27,946 bases of DNA from positions 1 to 27,946 of the forward strand of contig CAIODK010000134.1 in assembly GCA_903856995.1 (NCBI GenBank), read 5' to 3'. The translations under genes were made by a program, and so were the position numbers. This stretch comes from an uncultured Burkholderiales bacterium. Its GTDB lineage: Bacteria > Pseudomonadota > Gammaproteobacteria > Burkholderiales > Burkholderiaceae_C. The notes under the pieces are model-generated. The model was not told where the DNA came from. It searched no databases and saw only the letters and a program-made list of their open reading frames with translations. The first letter of the stretch is position 1; each line of letters opens with the position of its first letter. Positions 1-7,053 of this stretch are shown here, piece after piece.

Positions 1-292
1 CAATGCGTTGTTGGCTGCGGCTGCTGCCATCTTGGTCACGCCGACTTACCTCGCGAAGTTCGACATGGGGGGGTCCTTGGGTAACAAGGCCTTCTTCGCC
101 GCCATCATCGGCGGTTTCAACAACTCACGCGGCGCCTTGTTGGGCGGTTTGCTTGTGGGGGTCTGCGAGAACTTGGCTGCGGCCTACATTTCGCCTGCGT
201 ACAAAGACGCGGTGGCCTTGATCATTTTCATGGTCGTGATTTTGTTCAAGCCACAGGGCTTGTTGGGTAAAAAAGTGGAGCGAAAAGTATGA
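1..292 (+). CDS. livH: Branched-chain amino acid-type ABC transporter permease LivH, C-terminal fragment
   Basis: Only the last 96 residues are present; the reading frame is open from base 2 and begins upstream of the window. The fragment has hydrophobic segments of a membrane permease, the conserved 'GG..N..GALLGGL..G..E' region and the typical tail '..FKPQGLLGKK'. LivH-type permeases form one half of the inner-membrane channel of HAAT-family ABC importers. The stop overlaps the livM start by 4 bp (ATGA, 289-292), so the two are translationally coupled. Liv-type systems also carry substrates other than leucine, isoleucine and valine (urea, amides, aromatic acids), so the substrate is not settled. 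The periplasmic binding protein is not in the window. Confidence 0.9.
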   Translation, partial: NALLAAAAAILVTPTYLAKFDMGGSLGNKAFFAAIIGGFNNSRGALLGGLLVGVCENLAAAYISPAYKDAVALIIFMVVILFKPQGLLGKKVERKV

Positions 293-1272
293 AGAAGCTC
301 GCCATCCTTGCCGGGCTCTTGGGGCTCATCGCCTGCATTTTTGTGCCCACGCTGCTCAAGAACCACGGTATTTATTTGTTCACCTATTGGTTGATCTACG
401 TGATCGCATCTATGGGCTTGAACCTCACCATCGGTTACGCCGGTCAAAAGTCACTCGGTCATGCGGCATTCTTTGGCATCGGTGCCTACACCGTCGCTAT
501 CTTGATGCAAGCGGGCTACAGCTTCTGGTTGGGCATGCCACTCGCAGCATTGGGTTGCTTTGTGGTGGGCTTGGCTTTGGGCTTTCCAGCACTGCGTGTG
601 CAAACCATTTACTTGGCGTTTGCCACGTTGGGCTTCAACACAGCCGTGTGGTTGGTGATGCGCAACGAAGAGTGGCTCACGGGCGGTACGTTTGGCATCA
701 ACAACATCACGCGTCCCGAAGCCTTTGGCATCAGTTTTAACAGCAACTTGTCTTATTACTATTTGGTGTTGGCGTTTGCAGTGGTGCTGGGCTTGCTGTT
801 GTGGGGCTTGCTGAACTCACCTTGGGGCAAGGCATTCACCGCTTTGCGTGACAACCCGATTCGTGCCGAAAGCTTGGGTGTAGACATTCGCGGTTACACC
901 TTGCTGAGCTTTGCAATCGGCGCGGCTTATGCCGGAATTGCCGGTGGTTTGTTTGGCTCCTTGGTCCAGTTCATTGACCCTGCACCGTTCACGGTGGAAG
1001 CCTCCATCATGATGTACCTCATGGTGGTGGTGGGTGGACCTGGCTATTTCTTGGGTCCCTTGCTTGGCGCTGCCGTGGGTGTGATCTTGCCGGAGTGGTT
1101 GCGCTTTGCGCAAGCTTGGTATTTGTTCGTGTTCGGCACAGCCGTGGTCATGTTGATGATTTGGTTGCCCGATGGTTTGCTGAGTATTCCAGACCGTATA
1201 CGTGCCAAACGTCAGTCGCGTGAGGCTTCTGCGGCACGTGCCGGCGCCGGCCAGTCAGGAGTGAAAGCATGA
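289..1272 (+). CDS. livM: Branched-chain amino acid-type ABC transporter permease LivM
   Basis: 327-residue inner-membrane permease, the partner of LivH. The protein has about eight or more hydrophobic segments and the family core 'LNLTIGYAGQKSLGHAAFFGIGAY' region near residues 43-66. It also carries the cytoplasmic 'SPWGKAFTALRDNPIRAESLGVD' coupling region (about residues 177-200) that contacts the ATPases. The length is normal for the family. The start is an ATG overlapping the livH stop, with GGAG at 277-280 eight bases upstream. The C-terminal tail is basic and hydrophilic, ending after the last membrane segment. It overlaps livG by 4 bp (ATGA), so livHMG are tightly coupled. Substrate specificity cannot be read from the permease. 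Confidence 0.93.
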   Translation: MKKLAILAGLLGLIACIFVPTLLKNHGIYLFTYWLIYVIASMGLNLTIGYAGQKSLGHAAFFGIGAYTVAILMQAGYSFWLGMPLAALGCFVVGLALGFPALRVQTIYLAFATLGFNTAVWLVMRNEEWLTGGTFGINNITRPEAFGISFNSNLSYYYLVLAFAVVLGLLLWGLLNSPWGKAFTALRDNPIRAESLGVDIRGYTLLSFAIGAAYAGIAGGLFGSLVQFIDPAPFTVEASIMMYLMVVVGGPGYFLGPLLGAAVGVILPEWLRFAQAWYLFVFGTAVVMLMIWLPDGLLSIPDRIRAKRQSREASAARAGAGQSGVKA

Positions 1273-2042
1273 CGAATTCAAACCTTCAACCTATTCTCAA
1301 GGTCACCGATTTGAAGAAGGCCTATGGCGCGATTCAAGCGGTGGGTGGTGTGTCTTTCGAAGTGCGTCCGGGTGAAATTTTTGGCGTCATTGGCCCCAAT
1401 GGTTCGGGCAAGACCACGTTGTTCAACAGCATGTTGGGTCAGATCACGCCGGACACCGGCAAGATTGAACTCAACGGTGAAGATGTCACACACCTCGGCC
1501 CCTTAGCGCTCAACCACCGCGGCGTGGGACGCACGTTCCAAACACTGCAGGTGTTTGGCAAGATGACGGTGCGCGACAACTTGATTGTGGCTGCGCAAGA
1601 GCATCAAGGCACGATGTTTAGTCGCATGTTTGCACCCTCTGATTCCAACCTGGGTGCCCGTGCTGACGCATTGATTGACCAGTTCCACATCCGGCATGTG
1701 GCAGACAAGAAGGCGGGCGAGTTGAGCTACGGGCAGCAAAAGTTGGTAGACATCGCCATGGCTTTCATGAGTGAACCCGACTTGGTCTTGTTGGACGAAC
1801 CTTGCGCGGGGGTGAACCCTTCGTTGGTGGGCGGCATCAGCACCTTGTTGAAAGACTTAAACAAAAGCCAAAGAGCAGATGGCAAGGCCAGCAGCTTTGT
1901 CGTGATTGAACACAACATGGACTTTGTGATGGACCTGTGTCATCGCATCATGGTTATGGTCGAAGGCAAGGTGATGGCCATTGGCACACCGGCCGAGATT
2001 CGTGCCAATAAACAAGTGCTCGACGCTTACTTGGGAAGCTGA
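1269..2042 (+). CDS. livG: Branched-chain amino acid-type ABC transporter ATP-binding protein LivG
   Basis: 257-residue ABC ATPase that powers the LivHM channel from the cytoplasm. The Walker A motif GPNGSGKTT lies at residues 42-50. The ABC signature is the LivG-type 'LSYGQQKLVDIAMA', and the Walker B is 'DLVLLDEPCAGVNP', followed by a switch histidine in 'VIEHNMDFVM'. The length and the 'GVGRTFQ' Q-loop are typical for LivG and distinguish it from LivF. The start is ATG with AGGAG at 1257-1261 seven bases upstream, overlapping livM by 4 bp. The gap to livF is 2 bp. Confidence 0.94.
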   Translation: MTNSNLQPILKVTDLKKAYGAIQAVGGVSFEVRPGEIFGVIGPNGSGKTTLFNSMLGQITPDTGKIELNGEDVTHLGPLALNHRGVGRTFQTLQVFGKMTVRDNLIVAAQEHQGTMFSRMFAPSDSNLGARADALIDQFHIRHVADKKAGELSYGQQKLVDIAMAFMSEPDLVLLDEPCAGVNPSLVGGISTLLKDLNKSQRADGKASSFVVIEHNMDFVMDLCHRIMVMVEGKVMAIGTPAEIRANKQVLDAYLGS

Positions 2043-2044
2043 TC

Positions 2045-2809
2045 ATGACAACACAAGATAACAACGCAACACCCTGTATTGAGTTTGACGATGTGGTCGC
2101 AGGGTACAAAGACTTCATGATCTTGAACAACCTGTCCTTCACGGTTGCCAAAGGCTCCATCACCTTGCTGATTGGACCCAACGGGGCAGGTAAATCAACG
2201 GTTCTTAAAACCTTGTTTGGTTTGCTCACGCCACGCCAAGGCAAGGTTCGTTTGAATGGCGAAGACATCACTGGTGCCAGCCAAAAAGAACTACTCGCAC
2301 GCGGCATCGCCTTTGTGCCACAAGGTCGAAATTTGTTTGGGCAGCTGTCGGTGTACGAGAATTTAGAGCTGGGCGGGATCACGCTGGGCATGAAGACGAC
2401 GCACGAGCGCATTCCGGAAGTGCTGGAGTTTTTCCCGCGCGTCAAAGAGCGCATGAACTCATTGGCCTCGTCGCTGTCGGGCGGTGAACAAAAGCAACTC
2501 GAAATTGGCCGTGCTTTGTTGCTTCGTCCCAAGGTCTTGTTGATTGACGAACCTTCCATTGGTCTCTCGCCCATGGTGGTGCAAGACGTGTTCAAGCTTT
2601 TGCGAAAACTGGCCGACCAAGGCACCACGGTGCTGATGGTGGAGCAAAACGTCAAGAGCGCCCTGAAGTGCTCGGACAATGCCATTGCTTTGGAGTCGGG
2701 CCGTTTGGTTCTCTACAAATCAGCGGTTGAGATTCTGGCTGATCCACAAATGGAGCGTTTGTTTTTGGGCGGCGCACACACGACAACTGCTGCTGCGACG
2801 GCAGTTTAG
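2045..2809 (+). CDS. livF: Branched-chain amino acid-type ABC transporter ATP-binding protein LivF
   Basis: 254-residue ABC ATPase, the second nucleotide-binding subunit of the Liv-type importer. Walker A GPNGAGKST is at about residues 44-52, the Q-loop is 'GIAFVPQGRNLF', the signature is 'LSGGEQKQLEIGRAL' and the Walker B is 'VLLIDEPSIGLSP'; the switch histidine position is Gln in 'LMVEQNV', as is usual for LivF. The N-terminus is about ten residues longer than in many LivF proteins, and the C-terminus ends in an Ala/Thr-rich tail. It starts 2 bp after livG and ends 2 bp before the oxidoreductase at 2812, so all five genes probably share one transcript. Confidence 0.93.
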   Translation: MTTQDNNATPCIEFDDVVAGYKDFMILNNLSFTVAKGSITLLIGPNGAGKSTVLKTLFGLLTPRQGKVRLNGEDITGASQKELLARGIAFVPQGRNLFGQLSVYENLELGGITLGMKTTHERIPEVLEFFPRVKERMNSLASSLSGGEQKQLEIGRALLLRPKVLLIDEPSIGLSPMVVQDVFKLLRKLADQGTTVLMVEQNVKSALKCSDNAIALESGRLVLYKSAVEILADPQMERLFLGGAHTTTAAATAV

Positions 2810-2811
2810 AC

Positions 2812-3861
2812 ATGCGACCCTTGCGCATCGCTGTGGTGGGTGCAGGTGCTATTGGCCGCACGCATGCGGCGGTGGTTGCGCAAAGCCCGCAGTGTCGACT
2901 CAGCGCGCTGGTTGACCCCTCCGCTGCAGCGCAAGCGCTGGCAACGGCGCAAGGCGTCCCTTGGTATGCCAGTTTGGATGCGTTACTCGCGACCTCTCCT
3001 CCGGACGGTGTCATTCTGGCAACCCCCAATGCGTGGCATGTGCCACAAGCCTTGCAATGCATGGCCGCGGGTATTGCTGTGTTGGTTGAAAAGCCAATCG
3101 CACATACGGTGGCGGATGCGCGCAAGCTGGTTGAGGCTTCGCAGCAAAAGCATGCCAGAGTCTTGATCGGCCATCACCGTGCGCACAGTCCCATCATGGC
3201 GCAAGCGAAGGCGCTGATTGACCAGGGACGCTTAGGCCAATTGGTCAGCGTCATGGGCAGTGCCATGTTCTACAAGCCTGATGCTTATTTTACGGAAGCA
3301 CCATGGCGGCGTGAGGAGGGTGGTGGCCCGATACTGATCAACCTCATTCACGAAATCCATAATTTACGGATGTTGTGTGGTGAGATGGTGGAGGTGCAAA
3401 CGATGACCTCTCATGCCGTGCGAGGCTTTGAGGTGGAAGACACCGCGGCCATCCTGTTTCGCTTCGCGTCAGGCGTGTTGGCCTCCTTCTTGGTGTCTGA
3501 CACCGCCGCCTCCGCGCGGAGTTGGGAGCAAACAAGCCAAGAAAACAAGGCTTACGCCAGCTACGACGATGAGGATTGCTATGTCATTGCCGGCACCATG
3601 GGTAGCTTATCGGTGCCGACCATGCGTCTGAAAACCTATGCGAAAACAGAGGACCGTTCTTGGTTCAAACCTTTTGAGCTGAGTCGTGCAGATTTGATTC
3701 GTGAGGACCCCTTGGTTTTGCAATTGAATCACTTTTTGCAAGTGATTCAAGGCCAAGTACTTCCGTTGGTGAGCGCGCTTGATGGTTTGCAAAACCTATT
3801 GGTGGTGGAAGCCATTGCCCATTCCGCCAAAACAAAGCAAAGCGTTACCTTAGCGATGTGA
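2812..3861 (+). CDS. Gfo/Idh/MocA family NAD(P)-dependent oxidoreductase
   Basis: 349-residue protein of the glucose-fructose oxidoreductase/inositol dehydrogenase family. The N-terminal Rossmann fold shows 'VVGAGAIGRTH' (about residues 8-18). The family Glu-Lys-Pro motif is 'VEKP' with K94 and P95, and the substrate-side 'H-x-x-H' helix is 'LIHEIHNLRML' with H180 and H183. Such enzymes oxidise a hydroxyl of a sugar, polyol or cyclitol to a ketone, or run the reverse reaction. The start is 2 bp after livF, so it is co-transcribed with the importer and probably works on what the importer brings in. The exact substrate is unknown. It is not the LigC-type semialdehyde dehydrogenase, which to my recollection has EIP where this has EKP. 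Its 3' end overlaps the convergent gene by 17 bp. Confidence 0.88.
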   Translation: MRPLRIAVVGAGAIGRTHAAVVAQSPQCRLSALVDPSAAAQALATAQGVPWYASLDALLATSPPDGVILATPNAWHVPQALQCMAAGIAVLVEKPIAHTVADARKLVEASQQKHARVLIGHHRAHSPIMAQAKALIDQGRLGQLVSVMGSAMFYKPDAYFTEAPWRREEGGGPILINLIHEIHNLRMLCGEMVEVQTMTSHAVRGFEVEDTAAILFRFASGVLASFLVSDTAASARSWEQTSQENKAYASYDDEDCYVIAGTMGSLSVPTMRLKTYAKTEDRSWFKPFELSRADLIREDPLVLQLNHFLQVIQGQVLPLVSALDGLQNLLVVEAIAHSAKTKQSVTLAM

Positions 3862-4888
3862 CTGTCCCCGTCTTGGCGCTCGTTTGAATTGCGTCCAAGG
3901 TGGCCGCTATGTCATGGCTGGCTGCCGCAGCACGTTCGATCGCTGACACATCCTTTTCTCGCACTACTTTTGCAAACGCCTCAGCGGCAAAGCGAAAACC
4001 GCTACCCGATGCCGAATGAATGTCGGTGAACGCAATGCTGTTAGCAATGCCTTGGCGCACCCGCAGTTGGCTAGGCAAGTAGCCCCAAGGGTGTACATCT
4101 GAGTCGCTGGTGTGGTTGAGGTATTCCGTCTCCACGGTGCCATGCGATCCCACGATGGTGGCGTGCCGGTGGTTGGCCGCATCCATGGCGCATGACATTT
4201 GTGCGCGACGACCGTCGGCATACAAAAGCGTGGCTGCCATGCTGATGTCAACCCCCGTTTCTGCCCAGTTTGCCTGTGCGATCACGCGCTCTGGCGCGCA
4301 ACCCATCACCAGACGAATCAAGCTCAAGGGGTAGCTGCCTGCATCGAGCAGGGCGCCGCCACCGAGGTCGGTCTGCATGCGTATGTTGGTGCCAGGGTTG
4401 CCCACCGTGAATCCAAAACTGGCTTGGATGCTACGAATGTCGCCAATCTTCTCGTGGCTTAAGTTCGCCAGCAAATCACGAGTTTGTGGCTGGAACCAAT
4501 AGGGGTAGGCCTCTAGCAGCATCACGCCGTGTTGGCGGGCAACCTCAAACATGCGTGTGACTTGTGCCAGGTTGAGCGCCAAAGGTTTTTCGCACAGCAC
4601 ATGCTTACCCGCTTGCATGGCACGAATAGCCCACTCGGCGTGCATGCTGTTGGGCAGTGGGATGTAGATTGCTTCTAGTGCTGCATCCGCCAACAAGGCC
4701 TCGTAGTTGCCATACGCACGTGGCAGCTTAAAGTCGTTTGCAAATGCTTGTGCTTTAGCGAGGTCACGGCTGGCCACGGCCTGTATCGATATGTCTCGGC
4801 TTTGGCTGACATCACGGGTGAATTGCTTGGCAATGTTCGCGCATCCGAGAATGCCGAGGCGCAAAGGTGAATGGTGTGGTGAGTTCAT
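3845..4888 (-). CDS. Gfo/Idh/MocA family oxidoreductase (dihydrodiol dehydrogenase-like)
   Basis: 347 residues on the minus strand. The chosen start is the ATG at 4888, because it overlaps the TauE stop by 4 bp (ATGA on the minus strand) and is followed directly by the Rossmann strand 'LGILGCANIAKQF' (about residues 11-23); the open frame extends farther upstream but without family sequence. Glu-Lys-Pro is at residues 100-102. The helix 'GGGALLDAGSYPLSLIRLV' (D182, Y186) is the pattern of the dihydrodiol/xylose dehydrogenase branch. It belongs to a different branch of the family from the neighbour at 2812, so this is not a recent duplication. Translational coupling to the permease suggests a shared substrate, which is unknown. 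Confidence 0.87.
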   Translation of the reverse strand: MNSPHHSPLRLGILGCANIAKQFTRDVSQSRDISIQAVASRDLAKAQAFANDFKLPRAYGNYEALLADAALEAIYIPLPNSMHAEWAIRAMQAGKHVLCEKPLALNLAQVTRMFEVARQHGVMLLEAYPYWFQPQTRDLLANLSHEKIGDIRSIQASFGFTVGNPGTNIRMQTDLGGGALLDAGSYPLSLIRLVMGCAPERVIAQANWAETGVDISMAATLLYADGRRAQMSCAMDAANHRHATIVGSHGTVETEYLNHTSDSDVHPWGYLPSQLRVRQGIANSIAFTDIHSASGSGFRFAAEAFAKVVREKDVSAIERAAAASHDIAATLDAIQTSAKTGTVTSLR

Positions 4889-5622
4889 AAAACGACGTCC
4901 GAAATGAGTTTGATGGAAACGACAAACAGCCCAACTTGTACCAGTCGATAAAACCAAACGTCGGCGATGCGTTTGGTGACATAGGCGCCAATCACGGTGC
5001 CTAATAAAGCGAATGGAATCAGATTGGCCGCACGTAATAAATCATCGTAGGCGTAGGGTTGCAGTAATTGATACGGCAGGATTTTCGCGGCGTTGATGAC
5101 CGCAAATAAAAGTGTGGCTGTGCCTGCAAATTGCACCTTGGGTAGGCGTTGCGGCAACACATAAATCTGAAATGGTGGCCCACCCGCATGCGAGATGAAA
5201 CTGGTGAAGCCCGCCATCGTGCCCCAGAAAAGCCCTTTCTTCAGATTCACTGCTTGCTTGGCCTGTGGTGTGCGACGTAGCCAAGTGCTGAGGCAAAAAC
5301 CGACGCCCATGCAGCCAATCATCAGCTTCACCGCAGTGTCAGAGGTGAACGATGCGGTGAGCCAGCCTATGAAGACGCCCAGCACACCAGCGGGGATCAG
5401 TATTTTTAAATTCGAGGCGCTGAAGTCTTTGCGGTACAACCAAACACTCACCACATCCGAGATGATGTAGATGGGCAACAGCAATACAGCCGCTTTGACG
5501 GGTGACATGTACAGGCTGAGGATGGGCACGGCCAACATGCCTACCGTGGGGAGCCCGCCTTTAGACAGACCGACCAACAGGGATGCCAACCCAGCTAAGG
5601 CGAAGTAAGTATCAAATGCCAT
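4885..5622 (-). CDS. TauE/SafE family membrane permease (putative anion/organosulfonate exporter)
   Basis: 245-residue polytopic membrane protein with about eight hydrophobic segments in two related halves, as in the TauE/SafE (DUF81) family. Each half carries a Gly/Pro-rich membrane motif: 'GLSKGGLPTVGMLAVP' near residues 18-33 and 'FTSFISHAGGPPFQIYVLP' near 140-158. Members export or import small anions such as sulfite, sulfoacetate or other carboxylates; the substrate here is unknown. The start at 5622 has no clear Shine-Dalgarno, but an AT-rich TATAAA-like stretch lies about 20 bases upstream on the minus strand, so the leader may be very short. It is translationally coupled to the downstream Gfo/Idh/MocA gene and divergent from the TetR gene. 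Confidence 0.88.
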   Translation of the reverse strand: MAFDTYFALAGLASLLVGLSKGGLPTVGMLAVPILSLYMSPVKAAVLLLPIYIISDVVSVWLYRKDFSASNLKILIPAGVLGVFIGWLTASFTSDTAVKLMIGCMGVGFCLSTWLRRTPQAKQAVNLKKGLFWGTMAGFTSFISHAGGPPFQIYVLPQRLPKVQFAGTATLLFAVINAAKILPYQLLQPYAYDDLLRAANLIPFALLGTVIGAYVTKRIADVWFYRLVQVGLFVVSIKLISDVVL

Positions 5623-5654
5623 GCGTTTTGTTTCGTATTTTTTATAAGTTTAAG

Positions 5655-5680
5655 CATGCATTGGATTTCAATCCTGCATG
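5655..5680. promoter_or_regulatory. Interrupted dyad in the tauE-tetR divergent region, candidate TetR operator
   Basis: Two nested inverted repeats share nearly one centre: CATGC (5655-5659) with GCATG (5676-5680), and GGATT (5663-5667) with AATCC (5670-5674). The position between two divergent starts is where TetR-family proteins usually bind to control themselves and the neighbouring gene. Function is inferred only from location and symmetry. Confidence 0.35.
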
Positions 5681-5697
5681 AGGGTTCCTCAGGAGAC

Positions 5698-6396
5698 ATG
5701 AACATCCCTTTGACGTTTTATACTTCGCGAATGAACGAAACGGTACATTCTGCCCGCAAAGCACCCAAGCGCACCAACGATCCTGAGCGGACGATGGCTG
5801 GCATCATGGCTGTGGCGACCCAAGAGTTTGCGGCCAAGGGCTTGGCGGGCGCGCGCATCGACGCGATCGCTGACGCCACGCACACCAGCAAGCGCATGAT
5901 CTATTACTACTTCGGCAACAAAGAAGGCTTGTATCTGGCTGTGTTGGAGGATGCCTATCGCCGTATTCGCGCGACCGAAGCCGAATTGCATTTGGCTGAC
6001 TTGGCGCCCGAAGAGGCGCTCAAAGCGTTGGTGGGCTTCACCTTTGACCACCACAACAGCAATCAAGACTTCATCCGCTTGGTGATGTCAGAGAACATCC
6101 AGCGAGGCGCCTATTTGGCCCAGAGCAAGGTGATTCAAGAACTGAACGTGTCCGCCATTCAGTCCATAGAAGCGCTTTACAAACGTGGCGTGAAAGCGGG
6201 CGTGTTTCGAAAGGGATTGAATCCCATTGACATCCATGCCTCTATTTCAGCCTTGACGTTTTTCAATGTCTCCAACCGTTACACCTTCGATTTAATTTTC
6301 AAGTTTGATGGCCATACCATCAAAGCCTTGGCGGCACGTCGCCAGAGTGTGGTGGAGATGGTGTTGCGTTTTGTTAGTTATTCAAATGCGTCATAG
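5698..6396 (+). CDS. TetR/AcrR family transcriptional regulator
   Basis: A one-component repressor-type regulator of 232 residues from the ATG at 5698. The DNA-binding domain runs from about residue 28 to 78, with the recognition-helix pattern 'TSKRMIYYYFGNKEGLYLAV' typical of TetR proteins; the helical C-terminal ligand domain follows. The start is uncertain. ATG 5698 has AGGAG only two bases upstream, ATG 5731 has no Shine-Dalgarno, and the frame is open to an ATG at 5656, which would fall inside the dyad at 5655-5680. It lies divergent to tauE and 105 bp upstream of the TRAP operon, so either may be its target. The ligand is unknown. Confidence 0.88.
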   Translation: MNIPLTFYTSRMNETVHSARKAPKRTNDPERTMAGIMAVATQEFAAKGLAGARIDAIADATHTSKRMIYYYFGNKEGLYLAVLEDAYRRIRATEAELHLADLAPEEALKALVGFTFDHHNSNQDFIRLVMSENIQRGAYLAQSKVIQELNVSAIQSIEALYKRGVKAGVFRKGLNPIDIHASISALTFFNVSNRYTFDLIFKFDGHTIKALAARRQSVVEMVLRFVSYSNAS

Positions 6397-6440
6397 CAGA
6401 TAGTTTGTTATGCGAAGTCGTGTTAAGGGTTTTTACTGAC

Positions 6441-6470
6441 TTGTTACAAAGTAACTGTTTTGTACATTTT
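6441..6470 (+). promoter_or_regulatory. Inverted repeat and weak promoter upstream of the TRAP operon
   Basis: A perfect inverted repeat GTTAC-AAA-GTAAC occupies 6443-6455 in the 105-bp gap before dctQ. It overlaps a weak -35-like TTGTTA (6441-6446), followed after 16 bases by TACATT (6463-6468). A repressor on the repeat would block the promoter, so it is a candidate operator for the adjacent TetR protein or another regulator. The promoter elements are poor matches and are low confidence; the repeat itself is plain. Confidence 0.35.
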
Positions 6471-6501
6471 GTTTAGCCCCATTTTTTAAAGGACCGCCCT
6501 C

Positions 6502-7032
6502 ATGTTTAACCTATTGTTGGATCGCTGCTGTCGCGTGCTCGAAGCTGCGATCGCCTTTTGCCTTGCCTTGATGGTGGTACTGGTGTTTGGTAACGTCTTT
6601 TTGCGCTACGCCATGAACTCTGGCATCACCCTGTCAGAAGAGCTGTCGCGTTGGGCATTTGTGTGGATGACCTTCTTGGGTGCCATCGTGGCCCTCAAGG
6701 AGCACGGTCATTTGGGTACAGACATGTTGGTGAGTCGCTTGGGACCATTTGGCAAAAAGTTGTGCTTGGGCGCATCGTATCTGTTGATGTTGTTCACGTG
6801 CTGGCTCCTATTCAGCGGTGCGTATCAGCAAGCCGTTATCAACTTAGACAGCACCAGCGCTGTGATGGAGGCGTCGATGGCATGGGTGTATCTGCCCGGT
6901 ATTTTGTTTGCCGTTTTCGGTGGATTAATTCTTGTCGTTGAATTCCTTCGCTTGGTGACCGGTCAAACGCGTGACGAAGACCTGGTGATGATCCAAGAGT
7001 CTGAAGAAGTCCCACACGGCGGCAACCACTAA
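6502..7032 (+). CDS. dctQ: TRAP transporter small permease, DctQ family
   Basis: 176-residue membrane protein with four hydrophobic segments (about residues 15-35, 50-70, 93-112 and 130-155) and the DctQ signature 'NVFLRYAMNSGITLSEELSRW' beginning near residue 31. It is the small membrane subunit that joins DctM in a sodium-driven TRAP importer of carboxylates. The start is ATG with AAAGGA at 6488-6493 eight bases upstream. It is the first gene of the catabolic operon that runs through dctM, dctP and the aroQ/aroE/QuiC-like genes, which points to a hydroxylated cyclohexane carboxylate as cargo. Confidence 0.92.
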   Translation: MFNLLLDRCCRVLEAAIAFCLALMVVLVFGNVFLRYAMNSGITLSEELSRWAFVWMTFLGAIVALKEHGHLGTDMLVSRLGPFGKKLCLGASYLLMLFTCWLLFSGAYQQAVINLDSTSAVMEASMAWVYLPGILFAVFGGLILVVEFLRLVTGQTRDEDLVMIQESEEVPHGGNH

Positions 7033-7053
7033 TCCCACCCAAGGAACAAGACC

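Noticed and set aside
1954..2685. Minus-strand open frame of about 240 codons opposite livF
   Set aside because: Ser/Pro-rich shadow of a well-supported ABC ATPase gene.
2812..4888. Possibility that one of the two Gfo/Idh/MocA proteins is the LigC-type semialdehyde dehydrogenase that would complete the LigAB pathway
   Set aside because: Both carry the sugar/polyol-type Glu-Lys-Pro motif, and the helix patterns differ from remembered LigC. They also lie outside the ligAB unit and are coupled to other transporters.
5709..5724. TTGACG followed by TATACT upstream of the inner tetR ATG, considered as a promoter
   Set aside because: The two hexamers are only four bases apart, far too close for a sigma-70 promoter, and no other -35 fits the TATACT.
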